Of a DNA stretch of 64,000 nucleotides, positions 21,969 through 32,812 are shown in pieces. This stretch comes from Siphonodentalium dalli (Eukaryota; Mollusca; Scaphopoda; Gadilida; Siphonodentaliidae). Below the pieces are notes generated by a model that was given only the letters and a program-made list of their open reading frames with translations, was not told the origin of the DNA and ran no database searches. The first letter of the stretch is position 1, and the number at the start of each line of letters is the position of its first letter. Position numbers and translations under genes: made by a program. The DNA lies in the NCBI GenBank assembly GCA_032622095.1, contig CP136063.1, forward strand, positions 89,195,980-89,259,979, given 5' to 3'.

Positions 21969-23116
21969 CTCTCTTCATGTTGACATTTAGTATTACTTAG
22001 ACATTTCAACTTTCCGCATTCCTAATCGCTTCATTAACACATGAAATTATCCTACCTCCAAGTTGAGCTACAGTGTCATTGGCACTTTCATTTTCATTGT
22101 TTTTTCCTTATGTGATAAAATGGATCTCAAATTCATCTCAATCCTACACCAAATTTATTAATTTCGTTAAATTTTGTTAATTAATTTTGTATAGAATTGT
22201 GACTCATTAGAGATCCTCTATTTATGTGTCACTTTAAAATAAAGCCTGCCCCTTTAATGTGAAGGAATCACTGTATTCAGTCTGCAGGCAGCCTAATCTT
22301 GAGGGATACAGTCTACTCAATTTGAATAATTTTTTTGTAGCAGGTCTATACCCCATAATTGTAGGTAGGAAGGAATTAACGAGGCCTTTGAATTGCTTCA
22401 CCATATGCTGTGAGCAATGGTCTGTACAGAGTACAAGGAGCATCAGGGAAACATCTTATGTTTTAACAGCTGTTACCACTGTTCATATCGGAAATAATGA
22501 GAGGATTAAAACAAAAATCATAGACACTGATGACAAAAACATGCCGATTTATTTTTTGTTCGTTTGATTAATTGTTGTACATAGGTACCATGGTGTGATT
22601 ATTCATAAGTAGTGTAAATAAATAAAATTCTGTATTATATCGTGAACGTATTATGACCGGAACAAAGTATTTCAGTTTGATTTTTTTCGTGGGTTGTTGG
22701 CACCGCGTGCGACATACTTGTCACGCTTGCCTTTTGCTGGAACTAATAGGGTAGTATCACTTGAAACAGCTTAACGGACAGAAGTAGAGCCGATTTAGTG
22801 TGAGATGTAATTTCTTTATCAGGATGTTGGAAAACAATCTCGTCTCCTGTCTGGCTTTTTGATGTGGACTAATTAATGGCTCTCGTAGATAATGTAAAAA
22901 AGTTGCGAAACTCATGTTAGCAATTTTATGCGTGGATTGTGTAACATACCAAAATAAATAAGTGGTCCAGCTAACTGTCTGAGTAGGTAGATAAAAATAT
23001 AAAGATTTAGTACTATAACTAGGTAATGTATATAACATAATACAACAGACTTTTCATATCTGATTGATTTTGACCTGCTAATTAACATGAGCATGGTGCC
23101 ATCATAGAACACCCAA
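21969..23116. other. Unassigned DNA, one 102-codon ORF
   Basis: The plus ORF at 22259-22567 is the longest here. It is not recognised and has no splice or promoter support. No repeat match in the window. Confidence 0.4.
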
Positions 23117-23252
23117 AAATGGTTAAACCAAAAAGATAAATATATTCTAGGCAATTAGCCCTTTGAGTGCCAGGGGCCGATCTCATCGGCCCTAAACCTA
23201 CAAAATAAGTCTGTTAAAGAATATAAGAATAAATTATTAAAATTGTAAAAAA

Positions 23253-23289
<37 letters not shown>

Positions 23290-23440
23290 TTAGGCCAATG
23301 CATTCTCTTATATATGCGAGGCGACCTATGGTCGACTCGCATATATAAGAGAATGCATTGGCACAGAGTATATGGGTTGATACAAAAATCGACCTGGCAC
23401 TCAAATGGTTAAACCAAAAAGATAAATATATTCTAGGCAA
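23117..23440. repeat. 38-bp direct duplication around a C2 element
   Basis: The sequence starting AAATGGTTAAACCAAAAAGA occurs at 23117-23154 and again at 23403-23440 without differences. The second copy overlaps the 3' terminus of the C2 element. A 38-bp duplication is far longer than the TTAA target, so it marks a secondary rearrangement. Confidence 0.85.
23155..23412 (+). mobile_element. Family C2 TTAA element, copy 1 (piggyBac-like)
   Basis: Left end TTAGCCCTTTGAGTGCCAGG, right end CCTGGCACTCAAATGGTTAA. Next to the left end is a small hairpin GGGGCCGATCTCATCGGCCC. A 30-nt poly-A run (23257-23286) precedes one copy of the shared hairpin cassette (23293-23362). Confidence 0.88.
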
Positions 23441-24019
23441 ATAACAAATGGAGAATTTTTAACACAATTGATGACAAATGAGATATGAGATTATTTTTTA
23501 TAACGCATCGTGCAACACCGAAATTTGACTATACCGACTAATTTTGACATCGCAAGTAAGAGAGTAGGCCTGGATAGAGCATGCAAGGGGGACCTCTACT
23601 CTGTCTGGGATAGTGAACATGGACATGCGAAAGGATTCTGTCATTTCTCTTTTCTTTTTCTTTCTTCAATAATAAAAATACGGTGTTGGTCTATTATTTC
23701 GATAATATTGTACATCTAGCTAGTGATTTACTGATGCAAACAATTTGTAGATGTGTTGAGAATTACAGATTTTTCATCGTCCCAACTAAATAGTCCAAAA
23801 ATATTTGATTCCATCCAGTTTCCATCCATCATTATACCCCACGTAACGAAGTTATGGGGGTGTATGTAGGAATCAGTTATCTGTCCATTGTTCGGTCTGT
23901 GGATGCAACTTTGTCCGAGCTTGTATGAGTACATTTTTCAGTAAATATTTTTTAACTTTGCACAGATATTTAAAACCATGGGAACCTGTGATATGAGATC
24001 GGTCCGACTACCTCGTTCA
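23441..24019. other. Mostly unassigned; short H-like hairpin
   Basis: At 23835-23865, TACCCCACGTAACGAAG-TTATGGGGGTG forms a hairpin of the type found at family H 5' ends. Otherwise nothing recognised. Confidence 0.4.
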
Positions 24020-24298
24020 TGTTTTCTATACTATATACTCATTGACGAGTTGTTCCCGTAGGAAATGTTAAGATATTATGTTCAACAAACGACCATAGGC
24101 TGTTTGTTGAACTTACTATCTGAACATTTCCAGCAAATGCATATGAATTCTTCTGCACTTGTAATATCTTTTTGTCAGTCTGTCATATGCTCATTTTTCC
24201 CGAACACCCCTTCAAATGAATAATAAACCATTCCAATATAAACTTTTATAAATTTTGGGAGAATCTACATGTATTTAGTAAAGAATGTGTTAAGTGTT
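24020..24298 (+). mobile_element. Family G element, copy G3
   Basis: It contains TTCTATACTATATACTCATT, the GTTCAACAAACGACC hairpin, CCTTCAAATGAATAATA and GGGAGAATC...TTTAGTA, ending in GTTAAG. It ends less than 20 bp before the polypyrimidine tract of the candidate exon. Confidence 0.75.
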
Positions 24299-24315
24299 AA
24301 GTTTCCTTTTTCCAG

Positions 24316-24427
24316 GTATAAATATGCCGCCAAGATGATGTCTTGATTGAAAATGAGTGTTGCCATACATGTAGCAACAATGGATCGGAAGAGGAGGCTG
24401 ACCCCTGACCCGGAAGTTATCAATGGG
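24316..24427 (+). CDS. Candidate start-codon exon of an unidentified gene
   Basis: A polypyrimidine tract and acceptor (GTTTCCTTTTTCCAG|) precede an exon that ends at a consensus donor, GGG|GTGAGT. From ATG at 24353 an open frame of 25 codons runs in phase to the donor, with an in-frame TGA upstream at 24344. A second in-frame ATG at 24380 has a better context (ACAATGG) and gives MDRKRRLTPDPEVING. The codons are GC-richer than the surroundings, and the peptide is basic then acidic with proline, like a real N-terminus. Phase at the donor is 0. I do not recognise the protein and see no convincing next exon; the downstream intron would contain the minisatellite. Upstream short ORFs at 24324 and 24335 precede the start. 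Confidence 0.45.
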
Positions 24428-25134
24428 GTGAGTATGGAGCCAGTCTGTAAACATACACTTGCAGTCATATGGACATACTGACTCGATTGTAGTCTCATCG
24501 AAATGTCTTTTCTCTGTCATGTGCAGGCTTTCCCCAAATTATGTCACACCGCGTTAAGTTAATCGTTTCGATTGGACGCTAATATAAAGAGCTACTTATA
24601 GTGAGTTCTGATTGGCGATACTAACTTAGAATCCAACAGTTGGAGAAATAGAAAATCTATGACATGTAATCAGACCCACTAGTCAGGGACATATCCAGGC
24701 CGGTTATCATACCGATTACCGGTTTGGGCGCCCAAACTCCAGGCGCCCAAAAAAAAAATTATATATATATTTTTTTTGATTTTTGTTTGTTTTCAATTCA
24801 GGTCTCAATTCATATCATAACAAGATACAAAACATTTATATGTTTCTATATATTGACATAAGACATTTAAGTTTACAAAAAGATTTAAGTTTAACAGTTG
24901 GAATCATTTCATCAGATGTAAAATATGTTTGGCTTTATCTAGCTTTCATCTGTGAAAAGTCCAAATAGTTGGAGTTCAGGTTTGTTATCATCAGCCTTCA
25001 GTATTTCAATCAAATTCAAGTGAAATTGCACAAATACAGGAAGTGACAATTTGATAAAATCAACCAGGTTATCCGGTGGGATCTCATATGAATAATTAAC
25101 ATAGAGATTAGTACTAATAGTAATTACCAACTTT
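24428..25134. other. Unassigned DNA downstream of the candidate exon
   Basis: No repeat copies recognised. A-, T- and AT-runs lie at about 24749-24777. If the exon is real this is intron. Confidence 0.4.
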
Positions 25135-26655
25135 ATGTATGTGCACTACTAGTATATTATGTATGTGCACTACTAGTATATTATGTATGTGCACTACTAG
25201 TATATTATGTATGTGCACTACTAGCATATTATGTATGTGCACTACTAGTATATTATGTATGTGCACTACTAGTATATTATGTATGTGCACTACTAGCATA
25301 TTATGTATGTGCACTACTAGTATATTATGTATGTGCACTACTAGTATATTATGTATGTGCACTACTAGTATATTATGTATGTGCACTACTAGTATATTAT
25401 GTATGTGCACTACTAGTATATTATGTATGTGCACTACTAGTATATTATGTATGTGCACTACTAGTATATTATGTATGTGCACTACTAGTATATTATGTAT
25501 GTGCACTACTAGTATATTATGTATGTGCACTACTAGTATATTATGTATGTGCACTACTAGCATATTATGTATGTGCACTACTAGTATATTATGTATGTGC
25601 ACTACTAGCATATTATGTATGTGCACTACTAGTATATTATGTATGTGCACTACTAGCATATTATGTATGTGCACTACTAGTATATTATGTATGTGCACTA
25701 CTAGTATATTATGTATGTGCACTACTAGTATATTATGTATGTGTACTACTAGTATATTATGTATGTGCACTACTAGCATATTATGTATGTGCACTACTAG
25801 CATATTATGTATGTGCACTACTAGTATATTATGTATGTGCACTACTAGCATATTATGTATGTGCACTACTAGTATATTATGTATGTGCACTACTAGCATA
25901 TTATGTATGTGCACTACTAGTATATTATGTATGTGCACTACTAGTATATTATGTATGTGCACTACTAGTATATTATGTATGTGCTCTACTAGTATATTAT
26001 GTATGTGCACTACTAGTATATTATGTATGTGCACTACTAGCATATTATGTATGTGCACTACTAGTATATTATGTATGTGCACTACTAGTATATTATGTAT
26101 GTGCACTACTAGTATATTATGTATGTGCTCTACTAGTATATTATGTATGTGCACTACTAGTATATTATGTATGTGCACTACTAGTATATTATGTATGTGC
26201 ACTACTAGTATATTATGTATGTGCACTACTAGTATATTATGTATGTGCACTACTAGTATATTATGTATGTGCACTACTAGTATATTATGTATGTGCACTA
26301 CTAGTATATTATGTATGTGCACTACTAGTATATTATGTATGTGCACTACTAGTATATTATGTATGTGCACTACTAGTATATTATGTATGTGCACTACTAG
26401 TATATTATGTATGTGCACTACTAGTATATTATGTATGTGCACTACTAGTATATTATGTATGTGCACTACTAGTATATTATGTATGTGCACTACTAGTATA
26501 TTATGTATGTGCACTACTAGTATATTATGTATGTGCACTACTAGTATATTATGTATGTGCACTACTAGTATATTATGTATGTGCACTACTAGTATATTAT
26601 GTATGTGCACTACTAGTATATTATGTATGTGCACTACTAGTATATTATGTATGTG
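25135..26655. repeat. 24-bp minisatellite, about 63 units
   Basis: The unit is TATGTATGTGCACTACTAGT plus ATAT, repeated head to tail without spacers. It contains GTGCAC and ACTAGT palindromes. I count 13 variant units: ten AGCATA for AGTATA, one GTGTAC, and two GTGCTC. All lie between 25222 and 26130. The last 500 bp (about 21 units) are identical. Because 24 is a multiple of three and two frames lack stops, 506-507-codon ORFs exist on both strands; they are by-products, not genes. Confidence 0.97.
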
Positions 26656-27148
26656 TCTCTGACTTGAATTTTAGAAAATAGCCTATTATATGAATTAGAG
26701 TGATAACAGTAAGTCTCATTTCAAGCAGGATAAGCATAATCCATTGAACGTAATCCATCAACTTGACCTCTCAGTAAAATTCATAATACTGACTCAGAGA
26801 GCCTTAGATTAGCTCTCAATGCAATGGATTTTCAAAAATGTTCCAGGGGGAGAACCGCCCCACCATCAGCAGGGGGACACCCCCTCCCAAACCTCCCCTC
26901 GCTCAGGCCTTCGGGATATGCCTTTGGCATATCATTGCCCGAAAACACGTGTCCCCAAAAAATTCCTGGATCCTTCACTGCCACCAGTTATATTTGGGTC
27001 TCTAGTAAACTCAGACTGGTATGTAGCCAAATTTCAAAATTATGTGAAAATTGATACTTATTTTTGCATAAACATTTTGTTTAGGGAAGACTGGAAGGTT
27101 CTGTGTAAATCAGGAATTTTTTCCGGTGTCAACTCTTGATTGACTAAT
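26656..27148. other. Unassigned DNA with a GC-rich patch
   Basis: 26845-26985 is unusually C-rich (CCGCCCCACC, CCCCCTCCC) and holds a small hairpin GGATATGCCTTTGGCATATC. The ORFs across it are unrecognised. Confidence 0.4.
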
Positions 27149-27240
27149 CAAATTAGGGGATATAGAAACTTCCCAGAAAGGAAAAAGTAACTAAAAACAA
27201 ATGTTAATTTGAGACTATAGATACTTCCCAGACAATGAGG
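27149..27240 (+). mobile_element. Family B middle-segment fragment (B13)
   Basis: Matches the B interior: AAATTAGGGGATATAGAAAC, AAAAAGTAACTAAAAAC and TATAGATACTTCCCAGA. Both hairpins are absent. Confidence 0.65.
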
Positions 27241-27332
27241 GTTTTTCATAAAATGCAGGAAGCTCCAGTCATGGAAGCATTAACATCACACTGGCTGAAC
27301 AATATTCTCTCGTCATTCTGAATTCTACAGCA

Positions 27333-27553
27333 TACAGTAATGCCCTAATTAATCGACTCCTTAACCACAGCAGAATTATGGGTAACTTTTCAGGATTTAG
27401 TCGGAAATATGGCTTGTTGCCACTCATCGGAAAGCTCTCCCCGAGATCTTTCCAATGAATGGCAACAAGCCATATTTCCGACTAAATCCTGAAAAGTTAC
27501 CCATAATTCTGCTGTGGTTAAGGGGTGGGTCGATTACTTAGGGCATTACTGTA
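27333..27553. mobile_element. Family A MITE, copy A7
   Basis: A full foldback with TA at both ends and loop CTCTCCCCGAGATC. The right arm has a 4-bp insertion (GGGTGGGTCGATTA). Confidence 0.9.
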
Positions 27554-27712
27554 TATGCTAGTTATAGACTTCCTTATTGGATATGCATTCAGGAAGTAAC
27601 TCTGAAATAGATTAAATGGGGAATGTCCCTTGTTTACTGGTAACATTTTTGTGTCTGACTTGTTTTGAAATAAGTTTAACCCTTTGGCGTGTGAGTATGC
27701 CATACAGTAATG

Positions 27713-27926
27713 TCCTAAATAATCGACCCCTAAACCACAGCAGAATTATGGGAAATTTTTCAGGCTTTAGTCGGAAATATGGCTTGCTGCCATTCATTGG
27801 AAAGCTCTCAGTGAGAAGTGAGAGCTTTCCGATGAATGGCAGCAAGCCATATTTCCGACTAAATCCTGAAAAGTTACCCATAATTCTGCTGTGGTTAAGG
27901 AGTCGATTATTTAGAGCGTTACTGTA
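27713..27926. mobile_element. Family A MITE, copy A8
   Basis: A full foldback with TA at both ends. A lone TTAACCCTTTGGCGTGTGAG at 27677, of the TTAA-family style, lies just upstream with no partner end. Confidence 0.9.
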
Positions 27927-28987
27927 TGAAAAGTTCTCATTTAGGAGACAATTTTTAAAGTTATTTACTCAGTAACATGATATTAACCTAGAACTACTGT
28001 AAACAACATTTATGAGTTTCACCCCACCCCCAACACTAAGGCGACATAAATTCTTTCAAATTCCCAGTCATGAGGAACTGAAATTTTTATGAGGATGTTA
28101 AAATTGGGGCACCTGGACTCCACTTTAAGAACTCTAATATATCTGGTTCAAGAACCAGGTGGGCATGACAACTTAACAATGATGGGATATACCTCAACAA
28201 TACCACTATCAAATCAATATCACATACCTCAGTTAATGGGGGGTTAAGGTAGGCATGCTTAAGCAAGGCCTTAATTCTTTATTTTCAAAATTTTAAATTG
28301 TCACATGGGCATGAGGGATATTAATCATTTTGACTTGTGTAAGCCGTAAATCAGGCTGTATTTCTATAGATACCTGAGTTTAATTACTATCTCGACTCTG
28401 ACCGGGATTGTCTCAGTGACAGCTGAATAAAACGATGATAAGGGGTTATTTCGGGTCACCGGTGATGGTTATTCTCATTTGATAGGTACTATCTATGAAT
28501 CGAAATATGCGCAGCTAAGACGTACTTACAATAATTAAGTCTCGGCTCTCTAAAGCTTTTTTGCTGAGAAACTATTTTAATACCTGAAATCTAGTCATCA
28601 TTTCATTATGTATATGATATTTAGGTGTTTCATGAACATTGCTATCATTTATCTGCTTGAGAATTGTCTAGATACATTGTAGATCAGGTATAATAGAGTT
28701 GTCCTTCTTTGAGTATACCAGACCATACTGGCCCTGATGATATAATCTTCATTCATTGTCATCATCGTCATCATCATCATCATCATCATCAATGTTTGGG
28801 GTGTAAGTCGCCTTGACTTTTACCCCTTTCACTTAATAACATACATGCATAGAATAAACTAAATGAGTTTTAAAGTTATACCTGGAATTTAGTCCTACAT
28901 ATACCGCTCGCTCGATATAAAAGTTGTTATCGAATAGCTCCTATGATGTCACATCAGTGATATTCATTAATCATTTGATACAACATA
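27927..28987. other. Unassigned DNA with a CAT microsatellite
   Basis: An ATC/CAT trinucleotide run lies at about 28756-28790. No repeats shared with the window and no coding signal. Confidence 0.45.
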
Positions 28988-29029
28988 TTTAACGCTGCAC
29001 CAGCGTCACTCCCGTCATGAAAGGATTAA
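28988..29029 (-). mobile_element. Family F end fragment (F3)
   Basis: GCTGCACCAGC followed by CCCGTCATGAAAGGATTAA, as at the end of F1. Confidence 0.6.
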
Positions 29030-29129
29030 TGTTAATTCTAATCAAAATACTTTTTATTAACTTATTTTTCTCTTGGTTATTTGTGGCATGGAAGCCTAAC
29101 CTTGCTCAGATCCCCAACTTGGAAGCATT

Positions 29130-29346
29130 TAACAGTATACATGGGAATGGTCTATTATTCATTTGGAGGGGTTTTCTGGATAAATTTCCAAATGACACTG
29201 AATGACAGATAATAAAAGTGCAATTTATTAGAGGTAAATGTTCAGATGATAAGTTCAACAAACGACCTACAGTATATATAATCATTTGTTGAACATTTCC
29301 TAAGTTATAAGTACTCATCGTGAGTATTTAGTATAGAAAGGGTTAA
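29130..29346 (-). mobile_element. Family G element, copy G4
   Basis: Reverse orientation: GGGAATGGTCTATTATTC, CATTTGGAGGGG, the AATGTTCAGATGATAAG hairpin, and TATTTAGTATAGAAAGGGTTAA at the right. The far left terminus is degraded. Confidence 0.75.
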
Positions 29347-29376
29347 TCTTCCTGCCCCTTGCCCATGGAGGAGGTC

Positions 29377-29834
29377 AAGTCTGAGTTCAGTATGCCTGTC
29401 ATTTGCAGAATGTGGTCCCCAGAGAGTGAATTTAGTGACGCCATCCCGCATAGCGGGCTAGCATCACTAAATTCACCCTCTGGAGACCTCATTCTGCTTA
29501 GGCCTCATCTTCTCTGGAAAGTTTCTTTATTATCAGATTTCTATAGAAACTTCATCACATAGACTCTATTTCTTTTTTAGTTTAGTTGCTCTATATCCTC
29601 AAATAGGCAGACAAAACATTGCATAACCGAGGTTCCCAATGGGTGTACATCACTATTTACCATTTGGGAACTTCAATCTGAGTCTTTGTCTCCCATAGCA
29701 GTTGATGCCATGCAGAATGAGGTTCCCAGAGGGGAATTTAGTGATGCTAGCCTGCTCTGTGGGATAGCGTCACTAAATTCACCCTCTGGGGACCTTATTC
29801 TGCAAATGACAGGCACCATATATACTCAGGCTTG
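29377..29834 (-). mobile_element. Family B element, copy B4, perfect 9-bp target duplication
   Basis: The termini AAGTCTGAGTTCAGTATGCC and ACTCAGGCTTG are flanked by GAGGAGGTC at 29368-29376 and 29835-29843, identical over 9 bp. Both end hairpins are complete. The middle is reversed relative to B1 and most similar to B10 (54237). Confidence 0.9.
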
Positions 29835-29862
29835 GAGGAGGTCAACAACCCTATAGCAAACA

Positions 29863-30247
29863 CCTTTGTCTATAACAAGCTTGTTTCAAGCTCCCATAAG
29901 ATTTGATTTGGAGTGCTCTGAAACAAACCATTTGTCCACAGTAGCCTGTCAGTTATTATTAACCCTTTGAGTGCCAGGGGCCGATATTATCGGCCCTAAA
30001 CCTACACAATAAGTCTTTTAAAGAATATAATAAAATATATTAAAATTGTAAAAAAATGTAAAAAAAAATAAATAATAATAATTGTTAAGCCAATGCATTC
30101 TCTTATATATGCGAGGCGACCTATGGTCGACTCGCATATATAAGAGAATGCATTGGCACAGGGTATATGGGTTGATATACAAATCGGACCTGGCACTCAA
30201 AGCGTTAAGAAGTGGTAATCTGTGATGTTATCATCAGTTTGTTTTCA
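29863..30247 (+). repeat. Local duplication, copy a (contains a C2 element)
   Basis: 29863-29958 plus 30209-30247 match 31777-31914 (TGTCTATAACAAG, GATTTGGAGTGCTCTGAAAC, GTGATGTTATCATCAG). Copy a is split by the C2 element at its TTAA. Confidence 0.9.
29959..30208 (+). mobile_element. Family C2 TTAA element, copy 2, with empty-site proof
   Basis: Left end TTAACCCTTTGAGTGCCAGG, a GGGCCGATATTATCGGCCC hairpin, an A-rich stretch, the shared cassette (30089-30158), and a right end GGCACTCAAAGCGTTAA. The related target at 31875 reads TTATTAAGAAGTGG with a single TTAA, so the insertion duplicated exactly TTAA. Confidence 0.95.
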
Positions 30248-30304
30248 GGCTCATTTACATAATTAAATTCTAACTTATCATTGACTGTACTTTACTCGAA
30301 TTTT

Positions 30305-30350
30305 AACCCTTTCATGACTGGAACTTCCTGAAATTTTGCACCTTATTGAA
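30305..30350 (-). mobile_element. Family F end fragment
   Basis: TTAACCCTTTCATGACTGGA followed by CTTCCTGAAATTTTGC, then unrelated sequence. Confidence 0.6.
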
Positions 30351-30425
30351 TGGAATATGTTTGTGTAGCCTTTGTTTGTTTATTTAATGGTCATTTCTTA
30401 ATTAATCAGCATTGATATACTTATA

Positions 30426-30642
30426 TAACCCTTCCATGTCTGGAGCTTCCTGAAATTTTGCGAACACCCTAGTGCCAATGCATTCTCTTATATATGAGTC
30501 TCCCATAGGGACCTTAAATGCTAGTGCGTTCTCTTATACATGTGAGGCTCTATATGCGTGACTTGCATATATAAGAAAATGCACTGCCACATGATCTTTT
30601 AATAATGCCGCACCAGCACAGCTCCTGTAATGAAAGGGTTAA
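30426..30642 (-). mobile_element. Family F MITE, copy F4
   Basis: The left end is degraded to TAACCCTTCCATGTCTGG. Hairpin modules follow, and the right end is CCTGTAATGAAAGGGTTAA. The first cassette has lost part of its right arm. Confidence 0.8.
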
Positions 30643-30684
30643 AAGACTCCTCAGGGTATTCTTTCAATCAGCCCTCAAGGCAAG

Positions 30685-30900
30685 TACAGTAATGCTCTAA
30701 TTAATCGACTACTTAACAACAGCAGAATTATGGGTAACTTTTCAGGATTTAGTCGGAAATATGGCTTGTTGCCATTCATCGGAAAGCTCTCACCGAGAGC
30801 TTTCCGATGAATGGCAACAAGCCATATTTCCGACTAAATCCTGAAAAGTTACCCATAATTCTGCTGTGGTTAAGGAGTCGATTAATTAGAGCATTACTGT
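30685..30900. mobile_element. Family A MITE, copy A9
   Basis: A nearly perfect palindrome; both arms are identical over about 80 bp except two or three positions. The right TA has become TT. Confidence 0.9.
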
Positions 30901-31373
30901 TTTCAAGGATGACTCACATTGATTGTCCACAAACTTGAAGGACAGTGAAAGAAAGAAGTGATTTATTGCATTGAGATTGTGCCTCATATGGTACATGTAC
31001 CTATGAATATATCTATGTTAACATTAACATAGCCATCTTATGATCAGCGTTTTTGGTACAAAACTCATTGAGTTGTATTATTTTTCGCTCAGTTTTAAAT
31101 TCGCACTCTGACGGTGCTCAAAAAAGAACTGCGCGAGTAAGATATCAAAAATTATAATGTTTAGAAAAATTGCAAAAAGAGATAAGAAATTTTTCTTTAT
31201 ATTTGTTATATTACATTTATTTAATCCTAAAAAGTTGTGGCACAACTTTCAGAAAACGGCACTTTTTTCAGTCACAGGTATTGGCATAAATGGCAAACTT
31301 ATGGTACTAGTAATCATACCACATTTTAATAAAGCACTCTCATGGTCCAAGCTCATATTAAACTACAGTAATG
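30901..31373. other. Unassigned DNA
   Basis: Nothing recognised beyond a CAAAAAGAGA-type AT-rich ORF at 31157. Confidence 0.4.
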
Positions 31374-31568
31374 CCCTAAATAATTGACTCCTTAACCACA
31401 GCAGAATTATGGGTAATTTTTTAGGATTTAGCTTGTTGCCATTCATTGGAAAGCTCTCACTGAGAGTTTTCAGATGAAGGGCAACAAGCCATATTTCTGA
31501 CTAACTCCTGAAAAATTACCCATAATTCTGCTGTGGTTAAGGAGTCGATTATTTAGGGCGTTACTGTA
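31374..31568. mobile_element. Family A MITE, copy A10
   Basis: A foldback with TA ends. The left arm lacks the GTCGGAAATATG segment. Confidence 0.87.
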
Positions 31569-31654
31569 CTCTAGAATGGGTATATTTGTTTCTTAGGACA
31601 ATACAATGATGTTTTAGCTGATATCTTAGGTATTTCTTGCCAAGCATGAAATGG

Positions 31655-31755
31655 TACTTTGTGCCCCCCTGAGCCCCCTTTGGAGGAGGTAGGGTGTGGT
31701 GGGCAAGTGCCCCGATCTGCCCTCCCTGCTCCAGTGCCCCTGTTCTTACTCTTGG
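31655..31755. repeat. GC-rich repeat T, copy 1
   Basis: GTGCCCCCCTGAGCCCC, GGGCAAGTGCCCC and CTGCCCTCCCTGCTCCAG. It shares word order with 32880-32950. Short ORFs here are composition artefacts. Confidence 0.5.
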
Positions 31756-31776
31756 CAACTCCCAGCACATCTGTAC

Positions 31777-31914
31777 CCTTGTCTATAACAAGTATGTTTC
31801 AAGCTCCCATAAGATTTGATTTGGAGTGCTCTGAAACAAACCATTTGGCCACAGTAGCCTGTCAGTTATTATTAAGAAGTGGTAATCTGTGATGTTATCA
31901 TCAGTTTGTTTTCA
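31777..31914 (+). repeat. Local duplication, copy b (empty site)
   Basis: Matches 29863-30247 without the C2 element. The uninterrupted TTATTATTAAGAAGTGG is the pre-insertion state. Confidence 0.92.
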
Positions 31915-31920
31915 TTATTG

Positions 31921-32215
31921 CCCTAAATGTTATTGTTAGCCAGAGATACCATCAGGGCTGCTATCTTCTGTGGCTTCCCACTGGGTCCATGTTGCTTCTC
32001 TCTGCTGCACCATGGATTATAGAAACATGCTTCTATTGGGGAACACATTTTATTTATCTTCCTCACAACATTCCTAGCCATTGTCGGCCAGACAGATCCA
32101 GATATATGCCTTTATCATAATATTCCATCTCAGATATGCATTGCTTAACATGTCTGCTTCAACCATTTAATTTACCCCCAAGGCCAATGCCTATTAGTGG
32201 TGATGAAATTCATTT
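31921..32215 (+). repeat. Repeat D, copy 1
   Basis: It contains ACCATCAGGGCTGCTATCTT, GCTTCCCACTGGGTCCATG, ATATATGCCTTTATCATAAT and TTGCTTAACATGTCTGC. Parts recur at 32600-32722 and 34432-34645. Identity unknown, no ORF. Confidence 0.7.
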
Positions 32216-32394
32216 ATTGAGATGGTAAAATTTAATAATTCAGCAAATGCCACATTCCAAGCACAAATTGAACTAAGATTTTGAATCAAGTTAATCTCAG
32301 AAAAAGGTATTTGTAGACTTGAAATACATGTAGGATTTTTGTATAAAAATTATGATGTGGTTGTAATTGTAGCCCGGAAGAGATTCACTGAGTT

Positions 32395-32598
32395 TAACCC
32401 TTTTATGCCAGGAGCTGCGGTGGTGCAGCATTAAAGATCCTGTTCCAGTGCACTCTCTTTATATATATATATGCGAGGCTCCTCACATATATAAGAGAAA
32501 TCACTGGCTTACAAGGTCAAGGAAAATATTCTTAGTCCATATGGGAGACTAAAATATATAAGGCTTTTCGCAAAAATTTCAGGAAGCTCCAGTCGTTA
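32395..32598 (+). mobile_element. Family F MITE, copy F5, right end lost
   Basis: TTTAACCCTTTTATGCCAGG, GGTGCAGCATTAAAGATCC, hairpin remnants, and CAGGAAGCTCCAGTC. The terminal GGGTTAA is replaced by repeat D sequence. Confidence 0.75.
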
Positions 32599-32599
32599 T

Positions 32600-32722
32600 C
32601 CACAAGACAGATTCGGATATATGCCTTTATCATAATATTGCATCTCAGATACATGTATGTATTGCTTAACATATTTGCTTCAAACCATTGGAGTTAATCC
32701 CAAGGCCAATGCCTATTATTCT
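32600..32722 (+). repeat. Repeat D, copy 2 (partial)
   Basis: ACAGATTCGGATATATGCC to CCAAGGCCAATGCCTATTA, matching D copy 1. Confidence 0.65.
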
Positions 32723-32812
32723 GCAATTTTAGCAATGACATTTCCATCAAAGACATATTGTGGACTTATTTCATTGAATAAAACCAATCAGTTAGTATCC
32801 AAACACTATCCC

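Noticed and set aside
25135-26655. Possible CRISPR array
   Set aside because: Units are directly adjacent with no spacers, and the surroundings are animal-like.
25114-26662. Two overlapping ORFs of 506 and 507 codons on opposite strands
   Set aside because: They are pure translations of a 24-bp minisatellite whose length is a multiple of three; no start context, splice or composition support.
27616-27975. 119-codon ORF
   Set aside because: It lies across family A copy A8; the recurring GNFSGFSRKYGLLPFIGKL peptide is simply the MITE arm.
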